Shown here in pieces: positions 1 to 9,585 of a stretch of 64,000 nucleotides of DNA. The notes under the pieces are model-generated. The model ran no database searches. It was not told the origin of the DNA and worked only from the letters and a program-made list of their open reading frames with translations. A program made the position numbers and the translations under genes. The stretch is from Clostridiales bacterium mt11. Its GTDB lineage: Bacteria; Bacillota; Clostridia; Tissierellales; Tepidimicrobiaceae. Numbering within the stretch: position 1 is the stretch's first letter; every line of letters begins with the position of its first letter. The stretch lies in the NCBI GenBank assembly GCA_001282665.1, contig LN874946.1:617839-681838 (forward strand). The letters run 5' to 3'.

Positions 1-1654
1 CCGTATCTCTAGTAATATTTCCATAATCGGCTAAAGTTTCTAAAATAGTTACCATATCTCTAATACTTATCTGTTCTCTAAGTAAGTTGGACAAAACTTT
101 TTGAACTTCTCCAATGGATAATACCTTTGGCACTACTTCTTCCACAACAGTTGGATATTCTTCTTTCACATTGTCAATTAATAATTTTACATCTTCTCTT
201 CCAATAAGCTCGTATGCTCTCTCCTTAATTACCTCTGTCAAGTGAGTAGCAATTACTGAAGGTGGATCAACTACAGTATACCCAAATATTTCAGCCTTCT
301 CCCTTTCACTTTCAGTAATCCATTTAGCTGGTAGTCCAAATGCTGGTTCTATAGTCTCAATACCTTCAATTTCCCCTTCTCCAGCTCCTGAATCCATTGC
401 TAGATAATGGTCAAAAAACACTTCTCCTTTAGCTACTTGGACTCCTTTTATCTTAATTACATATTCGTTGGGGTTAAGTTGGATGTTGTCCCTTAAACGC
501 ACAATAGGTACTACTAAACCTAATTCCATAGCAACTTGTCTACGTATCATAACAATTCTATCCAATAGATCTCCGCCTTGACTAGCTTCTGCTAAAGGTA
601 TAAGCCCATAGCCACATTCCAATCCAATATCATACACTTTCAATAATCCTAGTACATTTTCAGGTTTTCTCAATTCTTCTGCCTCTGATATTTCCTCTAC
701 AGGAACTTCAACCTCTTCCTTAATTCCTTTGCTTGTTGAATAACCAAGAAATGCAAATATCAAACCTAGAACTATATATGTAACTTTAGGCAGTGGAGTA
801 AATATTCCAAGTAAAGCCATAACCCCTGAAATTATATATAAAAGTTTTGGGTTATTGCCAAATAATTGTTTTATCAAATCTTGACCTAAGTTTGATTCAG
901 ATGCCGCTCTAGTAACTACAAGACCTGTTGCAGTTGAAATCAATAGGGCTGGTATCTGGCTTACCAATCCATCACCAACGGTTAGTAATGTATATTTTTG
1001 CATAGCTTCTTTAAAAGGCATCCCTTTTGAAATTACCCCCATAGCTAGTCCAGCAACTATATTAATTATAGTAATGATTATTCCAGCTATAGCATCTCCC
1101 TTAACAAACTTTGTAGCTCCATCCATAGCACCATAGAAGTCTGCATATTTTTGAATATCTTTCCTTCTTTTCCTTGCTTCTTCTTCCGTTATCAATCCTG
1201 AATTTAAATCTGCATCTATCGCCATCTGTTTCCCAGGCATAGCATCTAAAGTAAATCTTGCAGATACTTCAGCAACCCTTTCAGCTCCCTTGGTTATAAC
1301 GACGAATTGGATTATTACAATTATAAGGAATATAATGAATCCAACTATAGGATCGCTTCCAATAACAAACTTACCAAAAGTTTCTACTACTTTACCTGCA
1401 TCTCCTTCTGTTAAGATACCTCTAGTGGTAGATATATTTAGCGAAAGCCGAAAAAGAGTAGCAATCAATAACAAGGATGGAAATATAGATATTTCTAGTA
1501 CATCCTTTGCATACATAGAGATTAACAGTATCAATAATGATAAGGCTATATTAATACTCAATAAAATGCTCAACAAGCTATTAGGTATAGGTATAATAAT
1601 TATAATAACTATTGCAATAACGCCTAAAGCAACAACAATATCACCAAACTTCAT
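1..1654 (-). CDS. flhA: FlhA, flagellar export gate protein (3' part cut by window edge)
   Basis: FlhA is the large inner-membrane gate protein of the flagellar type III export apparatus; its cytoplasmic domain docks chaperone-substrate complexes. The window holds about the first 551 codons, so roughly 140 C-terminal residues of the usual ~690 lie outside. The translation shows several hydrophobic segments over about residues 5-120 and 188-310, and the FHIPEP-family signature DAMPGKQMAIDADL near residues 137-150, followed by a charged RKRRKD loop. The ATG at 1654 has a G-rich ribosome site just upstream and lies 11 bases after the flhB stop, so the two are co-transcribed. No frameshift was seen in the part present. 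Confidence 0.95.
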   Translation of the reverse strand, partial: MKFGDIVVALGVIAIVIIIIIPIPNSLLSILLSINIALSLLILLISMYAKDVLEISIFPSLLLIATLFRLSLNISTTRGILTEGDAGKVVETFGKFVIGSDPIVGFIIFLIIVIIQFVVITKGAERVAEVSARFTLDAMPGKQMAIDADLNSGLITEEEARKRRKDIQKYADFYGAMDGATKFVKGDAIAGIIITIINIVAGLAMGVISKGMPFKEAMQKYTLLTVGDGLVSQIPALLISTATGLVVTRAASESNLGQDLIKQLFGNNPKLLYIISGVMALLGIFTPLPKVTYIVLGLIFAFLGYSTSKGIKEEVEVPVEEISEAEELRKPENVLGLLKVYDIGLECGYGLIPLAEASQGGDLLDRIVMIRRQVAMELGLVVPIVRLRDNIQLNPNEYVIKIKGVQVAKGEVFFDHYLAMDSGAGEGEIEGIETIEPAFGLPAKWITESEREKAEIFGYTVVDPPSVIATHLTEVIKERAYELIGREDVKLLIDNVKEEYPTVVEEVVPKVLSIGEVQKVLSNLLREQISIRDMVTILETLADYGNITRDT

Positions 1655-1665
1655 TATTTTTCCCC

Positions 1666-2772
1666 CTAAAAATTATCTTTTAAACTATATACATAAGCTA
1701 AAACCTCAGCAATGGCTTCATATAATTCTTCAGGAATTAAATCTCCTACATCCACCGTATCATATAAGGCTCTTGCTAATGGTCTATTTTCAACCATTGG
1801 AATTGAATGTTCCTTTCCTACTTTTTTTATATTCTCCGCTATTACATCTGCACCCTTAGCAATTACATAAGGTGCTCCATATAGGTCCTTATCATATTTT
1901 ATAGCAATAGCTAAATGAGTAGGGTTTGTAATTATAACATCAGCTTTAGGTACTTCCTGTATCATTCTAGACATAGCAATCCTTCGCTGTTTTTCCCTTA
2001 TCTTAGATTTGACCAATGGATCCCCTTCGGTCTGCTTATATTCTTCTTTTATTTCTTGTTTAGTCATCATAAGATTTTTTTCATGTTCTCGCCACTGAAA
2101 AAGATAATCTAGAAATGCCAAAAACGCTAACGCTCCAATAATTCTAATGGAAAAACTAAAGGCCAAACTAGTAAAGTTTTTAAGAATAACCGTTGGTTCA
2201 AGTTTTGTTAGACTTATAACCTGAGTAATATTCTTTCTAATAAAAGAGTAGGATACATATCCGATTAAAACAATCTTTAAAATTGACTTTAACAATTCAA
2301 CTAAAGCTCTTTTAGAAAATAATCTTTTAAAACCTTCTATTGGATTTATTCTATTAAGCTTAATTTTTAGCGGTTTAGTCGTAAATAAAAATCCAACTTG
2401 TAAATAATTGATAACAAGAGCAGATAATAGAGCAATAAGAAGCATAGGAGCTGCTAGTACTATAAAAACAACTATAATTTTGGTGAAGTTTAACATTAAA
2501 TTGTTTTCATAAAACAGCTCATCTACGTTCTCTATTGTCTTATAGATATTTGTCATAAATTTAATTAAATAATTTAACATATACTTTCCAAATATCTTTA
2601 ATCCTAAAAAAGTAGCCATTAATATAAAAACTGCTGTTACTTCTCTACTTTGTAAGACTTGCCCTTCCTCTCTTGCATCTCTTCTTTTTTTAGGAGTTGG
2701 CTTTTCTGTTTTTTCTGATTCTGCAAATAATTGTAAATTTATCATCAATTCCATAGTATCATCCTTCGACAA
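1666..2772 (-). CDS. flhB: FlhB, flagellar export switch protein
   Basis: FlhB sits in the export gate and switches substrate specificity from rod/hook to filament proteins after cleaving itself. The 368 residues show a basic N-terminal stretch rich in KPTPKKRRDAREEGQV (residues 24-39), four hydrophobic segments up to about residue 225, and a soluble C-terminal domain with the autocleavage motif NPTH at 283-286. Length fits the family. The start overlaps the fliR stop by 14 bases; Met7, Met10 or Met11 are possible alternative starts because the first codons fall inside fliR. Its C-terminal domain is a useful reference for the orphan FlhB-like gene at 29298-29588. Confidence 0.96.
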   Translation of the reverse strand: MSKDDTMELMINLQLFAESEKTEKPTPKKRRDAREEGQVLQSREVTAVFILMATFLGLKIFGKYMLNYLIKFMTNIYKTIENVDELFYENNLMLNFTKIIVVFIVLAAPMLLIALLSALVINYLQVGFLFTTKPLKIKLNRINPIEGFKRLFSKRALVELLKSILKIVLIGYVSYSFIRKNITQVISLTKLEPTVILKNFTSLAFSFSIRIIGALAFLAFLDYLFQWREHEKNLMMTKQEIKEEYKQTEGDPLVKSKIREKQRRIAMSRMIQEVPKADVIITNPTHLAIAIKYDKDLYGAPYVIAKGADVIAENIKKVGKEHSIPMVENRPLARALYDTVDVGDLIPEELYEAIAEVLAYVYSLKDNF

Positions 2773-3538
2773 AGGATTTTAAAAAGTTATATATTTCCTC
2801 TATTGTTTCATTAAAAATCCCAGTTGATATAGCATAGAATATAGGTATAGATACGGATATAACTATCAATCCAATTAATATTTTTAATGGCATACCTACA
2901 ACAAATACATTCATCTGAGGGATAGTTCTCGCTAAAATACCTAATAATAAATCCGTCAATAGTATTATAGCAATTATTGGTGTACTCAATTTAAAGCCAG
3001 TAATAAAAGATTTAGATAACACATTAATAAGCATCATTGCTATATCTTCTTTAAAACTAAACTTGCCAATTGGTATGAACTCATAACTATCTACTAGCGC
3101 CTTTAAAATAGTATGATGGCCATTAATTGATAGTAAGAGTAAAAAAGCTAATATGTAATAAAAATTTCCCATTAAAGGTACCTGCACTTTATGTTGGGGA
3201 TCTATAACATTTACCATACCAAAACCTATCTTCATATCGATTATTTGACCCATTACATAGAATGTAGAAAAAAAGCCATAGCTGATGAAACCAATCAATA
3301 ATCCCACCATTAACTCTTTAACTACCAATACCGTAAAAGAAGTATATTCAAGGCTTACATTGATATCTAATGTTAAAGTAATCAATACTGATATCATAAA
3401 CGAAAAACCAGCTTTTAAAGTATTAGGTACGTTTTGGGAACTAAAAAAAGGTGATATAAGAAAAATTCCCGAAGTCCTAACTAAAACGAGTAAAAACAAT
3501 TCATATTTATTAAATAATAATTCAAAAATATTTCCCAT
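2759..3538 (-). CDS. fliR: FliR, flagellar export gate membrane protein
   Basis: FliR is a multi-pass membrane component of the FliPQR core channel of the flagellar export gate. The protein is almost entirely hydrophobic with about six membrane segments and a DPQHKVQVPLMG loop typical of the family. I place the start at ATG 3538 (259 residues) because AGGTG lies 6 bases upstream; the GTG at 3547, which would add three residues, is part of that ribosome site. It follows fliQ after a short gap and overlaps flhB, consistent with tight co-translation of the gate subunits. Confidence 0.95.
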   Translation of the reverse strand: MGNIFELLFNKYELFLLVLVRTSGIFLISPFFSSQNVPNTLKAGFSFMISVLITLTLDINVSLEYTSFTVLVVKELMVGLLIGFISYGFFSTFYVMGQIIDMKIGFGMVNVIDPQHKVQVPLMGNFYYILAFLLLLSINGHHTILKALVDSYEFIPIGKFSFKEDIAMMLINVLSKSFITGFKLSTPIIAIILLTDLLLGILARTIPQMNVFVVGMPLKILIGLIVISVSIPIFYAISTGIFNETIEEIYNFLKSFVEG

Positions 3539-3551
3539 TATAAACACCTAT

Positions 3552-3821
3552 CTATTGAATATATAAATTAACATTGGCTAGTAAATCCGTTGTAAATTGT
3601 GTAACTACCCTTAAGATCCATGGTCCAAATATTATTAACGATAGAAGTACAGCAACTATTTTAGGTACAAAAGCCAAGGTAGCTTCTTGTATTTGAGTTA
3701 CAGCTTGTATTATACTGACTATTAGCCCCACAATTAAACTAAATATCAACATAGGTGCTGAAACCATCAATATAGTTCTTATTGCCTCCTGTGCTAATTT
3801 TAGAACATCACCCTGATTCAT
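3552..3821 (-). CDS. fliQ: FliQ, flagellar export gate membrane protein
   Basis: FliQ is the smallest gate subunit; several copies pack around FliP and FliR to form the export channel. The 89-residue product has two membrane helices (about residues 14-40 and 50-75) joined by the family-typical IQAVTQIQEATLAFVPK loop. It sits between fliP and fliR as in nearly all flagellated bacteria. The ATG at 3821 lies 10 bases after the fliP stop. Confidence 0.96.
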   Translation of the reverse strand: MNQGDVLKLAQEAIRTILMVSAPMLIFSLIVGLIVSIIQAVTQIQEATLAFVPKIVAVLLSLIIFGPWILRVVTQFTTDLLANVNLYIQ

Positions 3822-3831
3822 TTAATCACCC

Positions 3832-4590
3832 CTATTTAAAACCTAATACTATAGATTTAACTATCAAGTTCCAACCATCTACTAATACAAATAACAATAT
3901 CTTAAAAGGTAAAGATATGATAACTGGTGGCAACATCATCATTCCCATTGACATCAATGTACTTGATACAACCATATCTATTACCAAAAATGGAATATAG
4001 ATCACAAATCCAATTTGAAAGGCTGTTTTCAATTCGCTAATAATAAAAGCTGGAATCAAAACATGACTAGGTATATCTTCAAGATTACTTACCCCATCAA
4101 TCTTTTTCATATTTAAAAAAAGACCTAAATCCTTGTCTCTAGTTTGTCTAAACATAAATTCCCGAATTGGTTCCATAGCTTTTTTTAAAGCTACTTCTTG
4201 ATTTATCTCTTCTTTTAAAAATGGCTGTATAGCATCTTCATTAACTTGAGCTCCTATAGGTGCCATTATAAAAAAAGTCAGAAACAAAGCTAAACCTATA
4301 ATTACTTGGTTTGGAGGTGTTTGTTGAAGCCCCAATGCATTTCTAATAAACGAAAGCACTATGATTATTCGGGTGAAACTCGTCATCATAATCAGTATTG
4401 ATGGAGCTAAAGTGAGTATGGTTAAAACAAATAATAGTTGTAAAGAAAAAACATAATCTTGAGGCTTTTTACTGTCCTCCAATTTTACATTTTTACCAAA
4501 TAGGGATACTTCTGGTTCTGCAGAAGCAATCCCACTTGTCAATATTACAATTGAAATTGCTAATATAAAAATTTTAGCACTTCTTTTCAT
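3832..4590 (-). CDS. fliP: FliP, flagellar export gate protein
   Basis: FliP forms most of the inner channel of the flagellar export gate. The predicted start is ATG 4590 (252 residues), preceded by AAGGAAG at suitable distance; a longer reading from TTG 4611 is less likely. It begins with a cleavable-looking signal (MKRSAKIFILAISIVILTSG), as is usual for FliP, and continues with membrane helices and the conserved stretches SFTRIIIVLSFIRNALGLQQ and GMMMLPPVIISLPFKI. The start overlaps the 3' end of fliO by 17 bases. Confidence 0.96.
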   Translation of the reverse strand: MKRSAKIFILAISIVILTSGIASAEPEVSLFGKNVKLEDSKKPQDYVFSLQLLFVLTILTLAPSILIMMTSFTRIIIVLSFIRNALGLQQTPPNQVIIGLALFLTFFIMAPIGAQVNEDAIQPFLKEEINQEVALKKAMEPIREFMFRQTRDKDLGLFLNMKKIDGVSNLEDIPSHVLIPAFIISELKTAFQIGFVIYIPFLVIDMVVSSTLMSMGMMMLPPVIISLPFKILLFVLVDGWNLIVKSIVLGFK

Positions 4591-5095
4591 TATCTTCGTC
4601 TTCCTTATCAATAAATTTATTGTTAGATCTATTTAGAGCTTTTTTAATTTTAGTATTAAACTTACTAATGAATTCAATGTCATGAGTGTATCTATTTTTA
4701 TACTTGTCCAATTGTTCTTCAAAATCTATTTCTCTATCTAACTTAAAATCTTCTACTTGAAATTTATCAATAACTTCAATGGCATTGTTAGTAATAGCAA
4801 GTATATATACTATGCTGTTTATTTCCATGATCATTACTCTAGTATTTGTCCCTATGTTTAAACTATCGAGAATTTGTATGTATTTCCCATTGGCAAATCT
4901 TTTAGACTTCTTTGCAATAAACTTTGTCCCATATACAGTAACTACTAAGACAAAAATCAATATTAATGTGTAAAAAAACAATTTTAAAATTGCTTTTCCC
5001 AAACCAAAGTTTGTATCCTGGACAGCATAGCTAACATTGCCGGTTAACAACACCATTGATGAAATTAAAAAGAACATCTTGAACCTATAGTTCAT
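4574..5095 (-). CDS. fliO: FliO, flagellar export gate assembly factor
   Basis: FliO stabilises FliP during assembly of the export gate. The 173-residue product has a short N-terminal hydrophobic, signal-like stretch, a single strong membrane helix near residues 32-57 and a basic C-terminal cytoplasmic domain ending in acidic residues. FliO proteins are weakly conserved; the assignment rests on size, topology and position between cheY and fliP. It starts two bases after the cheY stop. Confidence 0.85.
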   Translation of the reverse strand: MNYRFKMFFLISSMVLLTGNVSYAVQDTNFGLGKAILKLFFYTLILIFVLVVTVYGTKFIAKKSKRFANGKYIQILDSLNIGTNTRVMIMEINSIVYILAITNNAIEVIDKFQVEDFKLDREIDFEEQLDKYKNRYTHDIEFISKFNTKIKKALNRSNNKFIDKEDEDNEKKC

Positions 5096-5097
5096 AC

Positions 5098-5460
5098 CTA
5101 ACTCAAGACCTTTTTTACAGCTTCTATTACCCTATCAGCTTGAAATGGCTTTACTATGAAGTCCTTTGCTCCAGCTTGTATTGCTTCTATGACCATAGCT
5201 TGCTGTCCCATAGCAGAACACATAACTATCTTTGCATTGGAATTAATGCTCTTAATTTCTTTAACTGCTTGAATTCCATCCATTTCCGGCATGGTTATAT
5301 CCATTATAATTAGTTCAGGATCTAACTCTTTAAACTTTTCAACAGCCTTCGCACCATTTTCAGCTTCTCCTACTACTTCAAAGCCATTCTTTGTTAAAAT
5401 ATCTTTAATCATCATTCTCATAAATGAAGCATCATCTACAATTAAAATCCCTTTTGCCAT
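5098..5460 (-). CDS. cheY: CheY, chemotaxis response regulator
   Basis: A single-domain receiver of 120 residues. When phosphorylated by CheA, CheY binds the flagellar switch and controls rotation. All active-site residues are present: the acidic pair D9-D10, phospho-acceptor D54 in IIMDITMPEMDG, S82 in MCSAMG and K104 in VKPF. I chose ATG 5460 because GGGAGG lies seven bases upstream; ATG 5466 is almost on top of that site. Its location between fliY and fliO is the same as in Bacillus subtilis. Other chemotaxis genes are not in the window. Confidence 0.95.
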   Translation of the reverse strand: MAKGILIVDDASFMRMMIKDILTKNGFEVVGEAENGAKAVEKFKELDPELIIMDITMPEMDGIQAVKEIKSINSNAKIVMCSAMGQQAMVIEAIQAGAKDFIVKPFQADRVIEAVKKVLS

Positions 5461-5493
5461 ATCCATTCCTCCCTTTTAAATTTCAAATGCTCA

Positions 5494-6639
5494 TTATTTG
5501 CCATAGGAATTATCAATATCTGTTATCCTTATACCAAAATTATCATCTATTACTACGACTTCACCCTTGGCAATATATTTACTATTTGCGTAAATATTTA
5601 ATGGCTCTCCTACTAATTTGTCTAATTCTATGACAGTTCCTGGACCATACTCTAAAATTTCGCTGATTTTTTTAACAGTTCGTCCTAATTCAACAGTAAG
5701 CTCTACTGGTATATCTCCAACTAAATCGATAGATTCATTATAACTAACATCTGTCCCAGTGTCAAAGGATTCAAATTCTGGTTTTTTAATGACTACCTGA
5801 TCTTTTTCGACTCTATCGTAATTTTTGTTTATCTTTGTAGTTTTTTCTATATTTTCACCATATGAGTTATTATTTCTATTAACTTTATAATCCATATCTA
5901 TTTCATTAATAGGTTCTTCACTTTCCACAGTATCTTGAGGAGTACTTGTTGGTCCACCAAGTAAGCTTTGTACCATTTCCTGACCAAAATCTAAAGGTAT
6001 TAACTGCATAAGTTCACTATCTATTAAATCCTCAACAATCATTCTAAAAGATACTTTAATTATAGGATTGGTAGTTTTTAAAACCTCTAAGGTTTCCCTA
6101 CCTTCATCAAAAGTAATCTCATAGGATTTTGGAGGTTCAATATCTATTTTCTTTAAAAATATTTCTGATAGAGATGTACATGCAGAACCCATCATCTGAT
6201 TCATTACTTCAGATATTGCACTTAAATCCAATTCAGTTATTTCTCTATCCTTATCTATCTCCTCATCATCTTTTCCCATCATGATGTCTGTTATAATCTT
6301 TACATCATCGATATTTATCATCAATATATTGGATCCCTCTAAACCCTCTTTATATTTAACATCGACTGCTACAAATGGGATTGGATATTCGTAGGATAGT
6401 TCTCCAGTTGTAGTTACCGTAACTTTCGGAGTTGTTATTACAACTTTTCTATTTAGTAAAGTCGATAAAGTTGTAGCGGCTGTCCCCATACTGATATTTC
6501 CTAATTCTCCTAATGCATCAATTTCTATTTCATTGATTACATCATCTCTATGAACTTCATCTTCATCATCTGTACCTTTTAATAATAAGTCGATTTCTTC
6601 CTGTGAAAGCATGTCTTTAGTCATCTTCATCATCACCAT
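5494..6639 (-). CDS. fliY: FliY, flagellar switch protein with CheC-type phosphatase domain
   Basis: FliY combines a CheY-binding N-terminal peptide (LSQEEIDLLL, residues 11-20), a CheC-like CheY-phosphate phosphatase domain and a C-terminal SpoA/FliN domain (about 305-378) that builds the C-ring. Both phosphatase motifs of the E-x2-N type are intact: E45/N48 in ALGELGNISMG and E144/N147 in SEVMNQMMGS. The 381-residue length matches Bacillus FliY. The start is uncertain within an ATG/GTG-rich stretch (6639, 6633, 6630 or 6624) that overlaps the fliM 3' end; coupling with fliM is clear. Confidence 0.94.
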   Translation of the reverse strand: MVMMKMTKDMLSQEEIDLLLKGTDDEDEVHRDDVINEIEIDALGELGNISMGTAATTLSTLLNRKVVITTPKVTVTTTGELSYEYPIPFVAVDVKYKEGLEGSNILMINIDDVKIITDIMMGKDDEEIDKDREITELDLSAISEVMNQMMGSACTSLSEIFLKKIDIEPPKSYEITFDEGRETLEVLKTTNPIIKVSFRMIVEDLIDSELMQLIPLDFGQEMVQSLLGGPTSTPQDTVESEEPINEIDMDYKVNRNNNSYGENIEKTTKINKNYDRVEKDQVVIKKPEFESFDTGTDVSYNESIDLVGDIPVELTVELGRTVKKISEILEYGPGTVIELDKLVGEPLNIYANSKYIAKGEVVVIDDNFGIRITDIDNSYGK

Positions 6640-7612
6640 CCTTTACAACATTTGTAATTTTCATTGCCATTCTGTTCTTTGAAAGACCAATATCCCCTAA
6701 AAATTTAACATGGGAACCTATCCTAATCTTAGCTTTGTCATTAATGCCAGTGCCAAGATTTATAACATCTCCTATCTGTAGGTTAACAACATCCCTTATC
6801 CTAACCATTGTAGAGCCTAATTCAGCCTTTATAAGTACCTTAGTATCTAACATTCTTTTTCTCATCTCTATTAGTTCTTCTTCAGATAACTCTTTCTGAG
6901 CTGTTGAAAACCAGTACCTTGTACTAAGCTTATCTAAAATCGGTTCGATTACTAGATGGGGTATACAAACATTTATCATACCCTCTGTAGAACCAATCTC
7001 TATATTCATAGTAATAAGGGCTATTGTTTCATTAGGAGGCACTATTTGAGCAAATTGTGGATTTACTTCTATTTTATCTAATCTTGGCTTTAATTCAACC
7101 ACATTACCCCAAGCTTCCTGTATAATCGGCATCACTTTTTCCATCATTTTCTCTAATAATGTTAATTCTATCTCCGTAAATGCTCTTACTTCTTGTTTCT
7201 CGCTGCCATCTCCACCTAAAAGTCTATCTATTATTGAGTATACTACATTCGTAGATATATCCATTAAAACTTGACCATTTAAAGGATGGAAATCTATTAT
7301 GCTTAAAAATGCAGGGTTTGATATTGCATTACTAAACTCACTATAGGCAAATTGATCTACGGTCAAAATAGTGATCTTCGCTGGAGCCCTTAAATATCCT
7401 GATAAAAATGTCTGCAACAACCTTCCAAAGTTTTCATGTATTATTTCTAAGGTTCTCAGCTGATCTTTAGCTATTTTTTGAGGATTTCTAAAATCATATT
7501 TTTTTATTTTATTGGAGCTTTCTACTTCCTTTATTTCTTGGACATCTACCTCTCCAGAACTAAGGGCTTGAAGTAGTGAATCTATTTCATTTTGTGATAA
7601 TACTTCAGGCAA
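6617..7612 (-). CDS. fliM: FliM, flagellar motor switch protein
   Basis: FliM forms the middle of the C-ring and binds CheY-phosphate. The 331-residue protein begins with the CheY-binding motif LSQNEIDSLLQAL, followed by the CheC-like middle domain with FHPLNGQVLMDIS and LLGGDG, and a C-terminal SpoA domain. The start is a TTG at 7612 with a good GGAGG a few bases upstream; no better ATG is near. The stop lies inside the start region of fliY. Confidence 0.96.
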   Translation of the reverse strand: MPEVLSQNEIDSLLQALSSGEVDVQEIKEVESSNKIKKYDFRNPQKIAKDQLRTLEIIHENFGRLLQTFLSGYLRAPAKITILTVDQFAYSEFSNAISNPAFLSIIDFHPLNGQVLMDISTNVVYSIIDRLLGGDGSEKQEVRAFTEIELTLLEKMMEKVMPIIQEAWGNVVELKPRLDKIEVNPQFAQIVPPNETIALITMNIEIGSTEGMINVCIPHLVIEPILDKLSTRYWFSTAQKELSEEELIEMRKRMLDTKVLIKAELGSTMVRIRDVVNLQIGDVINLGTGINDKAKIRIGSHVKFLGDIGLSKNRMAMKITNVVKDGDDEDD

Positions 7613-7631
7613 TTGCCTCCACCTCCCCTCC

Positions 7632-8057
7632 CTACTGTATAATTAAATCATCAAAATACACATTTGTGATAGTCTCATCATTAAATAACTCAATTAAGCT
7701 TTCATTTATCTCTTTTTGTAATGCAACTTGTCCTTCTTTACCTTGTAACTTATCTTCTGTTTTACTTCTAATGATCTTATTTATATCATCTCTTATTAAA
7801 AATTGTTTTTCTTTCAGTACCTCTAGAGATTTTTTATTATTTGTTTCTACAGTTACCTTTACTTTTACTATCTTTTTACTATCTTTTATATTGCAATACA
7901 TATCATCTAATGTTAAGTTAAAGGTTTCTAATTGTTTTCTATTGGAATTATTAGCACTGTTATTCCTATAAAATGTAACGCCTAATACAATTCCAACAAC
8001 TGCAAATATAATAACTAGAACTAAAAGAACTACTAACATTACATTTTTATTGCTCAT
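7632..8057 (-). CDS. fliL: FliL, flagellar stator-associated protein
   Basis: FliL is a single-pass membrane protein that surrounds and supports the stator units. The 141-residue product has a short cytoplasmic start, one membrane helix (about residues 5-29) and an extracytoplasmic domain with the VKVTVET and LRDDI-like stretches typical of the family (here FLIRDDINKIIRSKTEDKL). It sits between motB and fliM, which supports the call despite weak sequence conservation. Confidence 0.9.
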   Translation of the reverse strand: MSNKNVMLVVLLVLVIIFAVVGIVLGVTFYRNNSANNSNRKQLETFNLTLDDMYCNIKDSKKIVKVKVTVETNNKKSLEVLKEKQFLIRDDINKIIRSKTEDKLQGKEGQVALQKEINESLIELFNDETITNVYFDDLIIQ

Positions 8058-8077
8058 ATAATATCACTCCATTTCCT

Positions 8078-8797
8078 TTACTTTGGTTCCATTTCCTCAT
8101 AAGAAGATTTTAAGATTACCATATCAACTCTTCTATTCTTTGCTTTATTCTCTTTAGTATCATTAGGAGCAATTGGCCTATAATAACTATAACCAGAAGA
8201 AGAAATTCTACTTCCATCGATATTCTCTTCTTCAACTAGATACCTTAATACATTGGTTGCCCTTGTTGCTGATAGTTCCCAGTTAGTAGGGAACTTTACA
8301 GAGTATATAATAGGATCCGTATCGGTATGGCCCTCCACTTTAATCAATCTATCCTTAAAATCATCCCTATTTAAGATTCCTGCTACGGTCTTCAATATCT
8401 CGATGGATTCAGGCTTTAAATCTGCTTTACCAGAATCAAATAAGACATTATCCATGAAACGTATGATTAGACCTCTCTCTTCTACAGAAAGTGTGATTTC
8501 ATTTCCAAGACCAACACTATCTGCATATTCCTCCAATAAATCTTTTATTTTTTCTAAATCCTCTTCTAACATCCCATCTGAAGATTCAAGATTTAAATCA
8601 AAATCTACTGTGTTGCCTCCATTTAAAACCCCAGTTCCACCTTGAAAACTACTCATTACGCTTCTAAACTTCCTTGCATCTAACTCAGAAAAGGAAAAAA
8701 GGAGTATAAAAAAACATAACAAAAGAGTTACTAAATCGCTATAGGTTGTAAGCCAGTTGCCAGAGTTGCTTTCTTCAGTTCGTCGCCTTCTCCTCAT
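8078..8797 (-). CDS. motB: MotB, flagellar stator protein with OmpA peptidoglycan-binding domain
   Basis: MotB anchors the stator to peptidoglycan and carries the ion-binding aspartate. The 239 residues begin with a basic MRRRRR stretch, then a single membrane helix containing D21 in TTYSDLVTLLL, the expected ion-binding residue. The C-terminal OmpA-like domain shows VEGHTDTDPI, WELSATRA and NRRVDM. The ATG overlaps the motA TAA by one base (TAATG), so the two are translationally coupled. Whether it uses protons or sodium cannot be read safely from the sequence. Confidence 0.95.
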   Translation of the reverse strand: MRRRRRTEESNSGNWLTTYSDLVTLLLCFFILLFSFSELDARKFRSVMSSFQGGTGVLNGGNTVDFDLNLESSDGMLEEDLEKIKDLLEEYADSVGLGNEITLSVEERGLIIRFMDNVLFDSGKADLKPESIEILKTVAGILNRDDFKDRLIKVEGHTDTDPIIYSVKFPTNWELSATRATNVLRYLVEEENIDGSRISSSGYSYYRPIAPNDTKENKAKNRRVDMVILKSSYEEMEPK

Positions 8798-9582
8798 TAT
8801 ATTCCCTCTTTCTCCATCTGATTTTTATAGTTATTTCTCATTTCAGGTGGAATGAAAGTTTTTAACTTTTCTTCGATTATCCTAGGATTTTCTCCCGCTT
8901 GAATAGATAATAGGCCTTCAACCATTAGTTCTTTTACCAATACTTCAGATTTACTTCTAACCTTTAATTTATGTGCTAAAGGTAAAAACACTATATTCGA
9001 TAATGCAGAGCCATAAAAGGTCGTTACCAATGCAACAGACATATTAGGCCCTATAGTGCTCGGATCATCTAAATACTTTAGCATATTTATCAATCCTATT
9101 AAGGTACCAATCATACCAAAAGCAGGAGCATATGCACCCATGGTTTCAAAAACACTTTGTCCCTCTGCATGTCGTTCTTCTAGGAAGACCAATTCCGTTT
9201 CTAATATATTTCTTACTAGCTCTGGGTCTGTACCATCTACGATTAGCATTATTCCTTTTCTTAAGAATTCATCATCTAAGCTTTCAGCATATTCCTCTAA
9301 AGAAAGAAGCCCTTCTTTTCTAGCTACATTGGCTAAGTTAATAATCTCTCCAATTACCTCATTAGGAGAAGATTCTTTATGGAAAAATGCCTTTTTGATA
9401 ACTTTTGATGTGTTAAGAAAACTTTTCAAAGGAAAACTAGCTAAAGTAGAAGCTATGGTTCCTCCTAACGTTATTACTATGGACGGAAAGTCATAATAGG
9501 AACTCATTTGTCCAGATTGAAGAATACCTCCTATAACAAACCCAATTCCTAGAAGCAGACCAACAACCGTTGAAATATCCAA
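8797..9582 (-). CDS. motA: MotA, flagellar stator ion channel subunit
   Basis: MotA forms the pentameric ring around MotB and contacts FliG to generate torque. The 261-residue protein shows four membrane segments, two near the N-terminus and two around residues 145-205, with the conserved APAFGMIGTLIGLI segment carrying the functional proline. The cytoplasmic loop is rich in charged residues. It follows flbD by a few bases and couples to motB. Confidence 0.95.
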   Translation of the reverse strand: MDISTVVGLLLGIGFVIGGILQSGQMSSYYDFPSIVITLGGTIASTLASFPLKSFLNTSKVIKKAFFHKESSPNEVIGEIINLANVARKEGLLSLEEYAESLDDEFLRKGIMLIVDGTDPELVRNILETELVFLEERHAEGQSVFETMGAYAPAFGMIGTLIGLINMLKYLDDPSTIGPNMSVALVTTFYGSALSNIVFLPLAHKLKVRSKSEVLVKELMVEGLLSIQAGENPRIIEEKLKTFIPPEMRNNYKNQMEKEGI

Positions 9583-9585
9583 TTG

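Noticed and set aside
1290..1859. 189-codon plus-strand open frame over flhA/flhB
   Set aside because: It lies antisense to well-conserved flhA and flhB, its translation is low-complexity (I, N, T, P) and has no family features.
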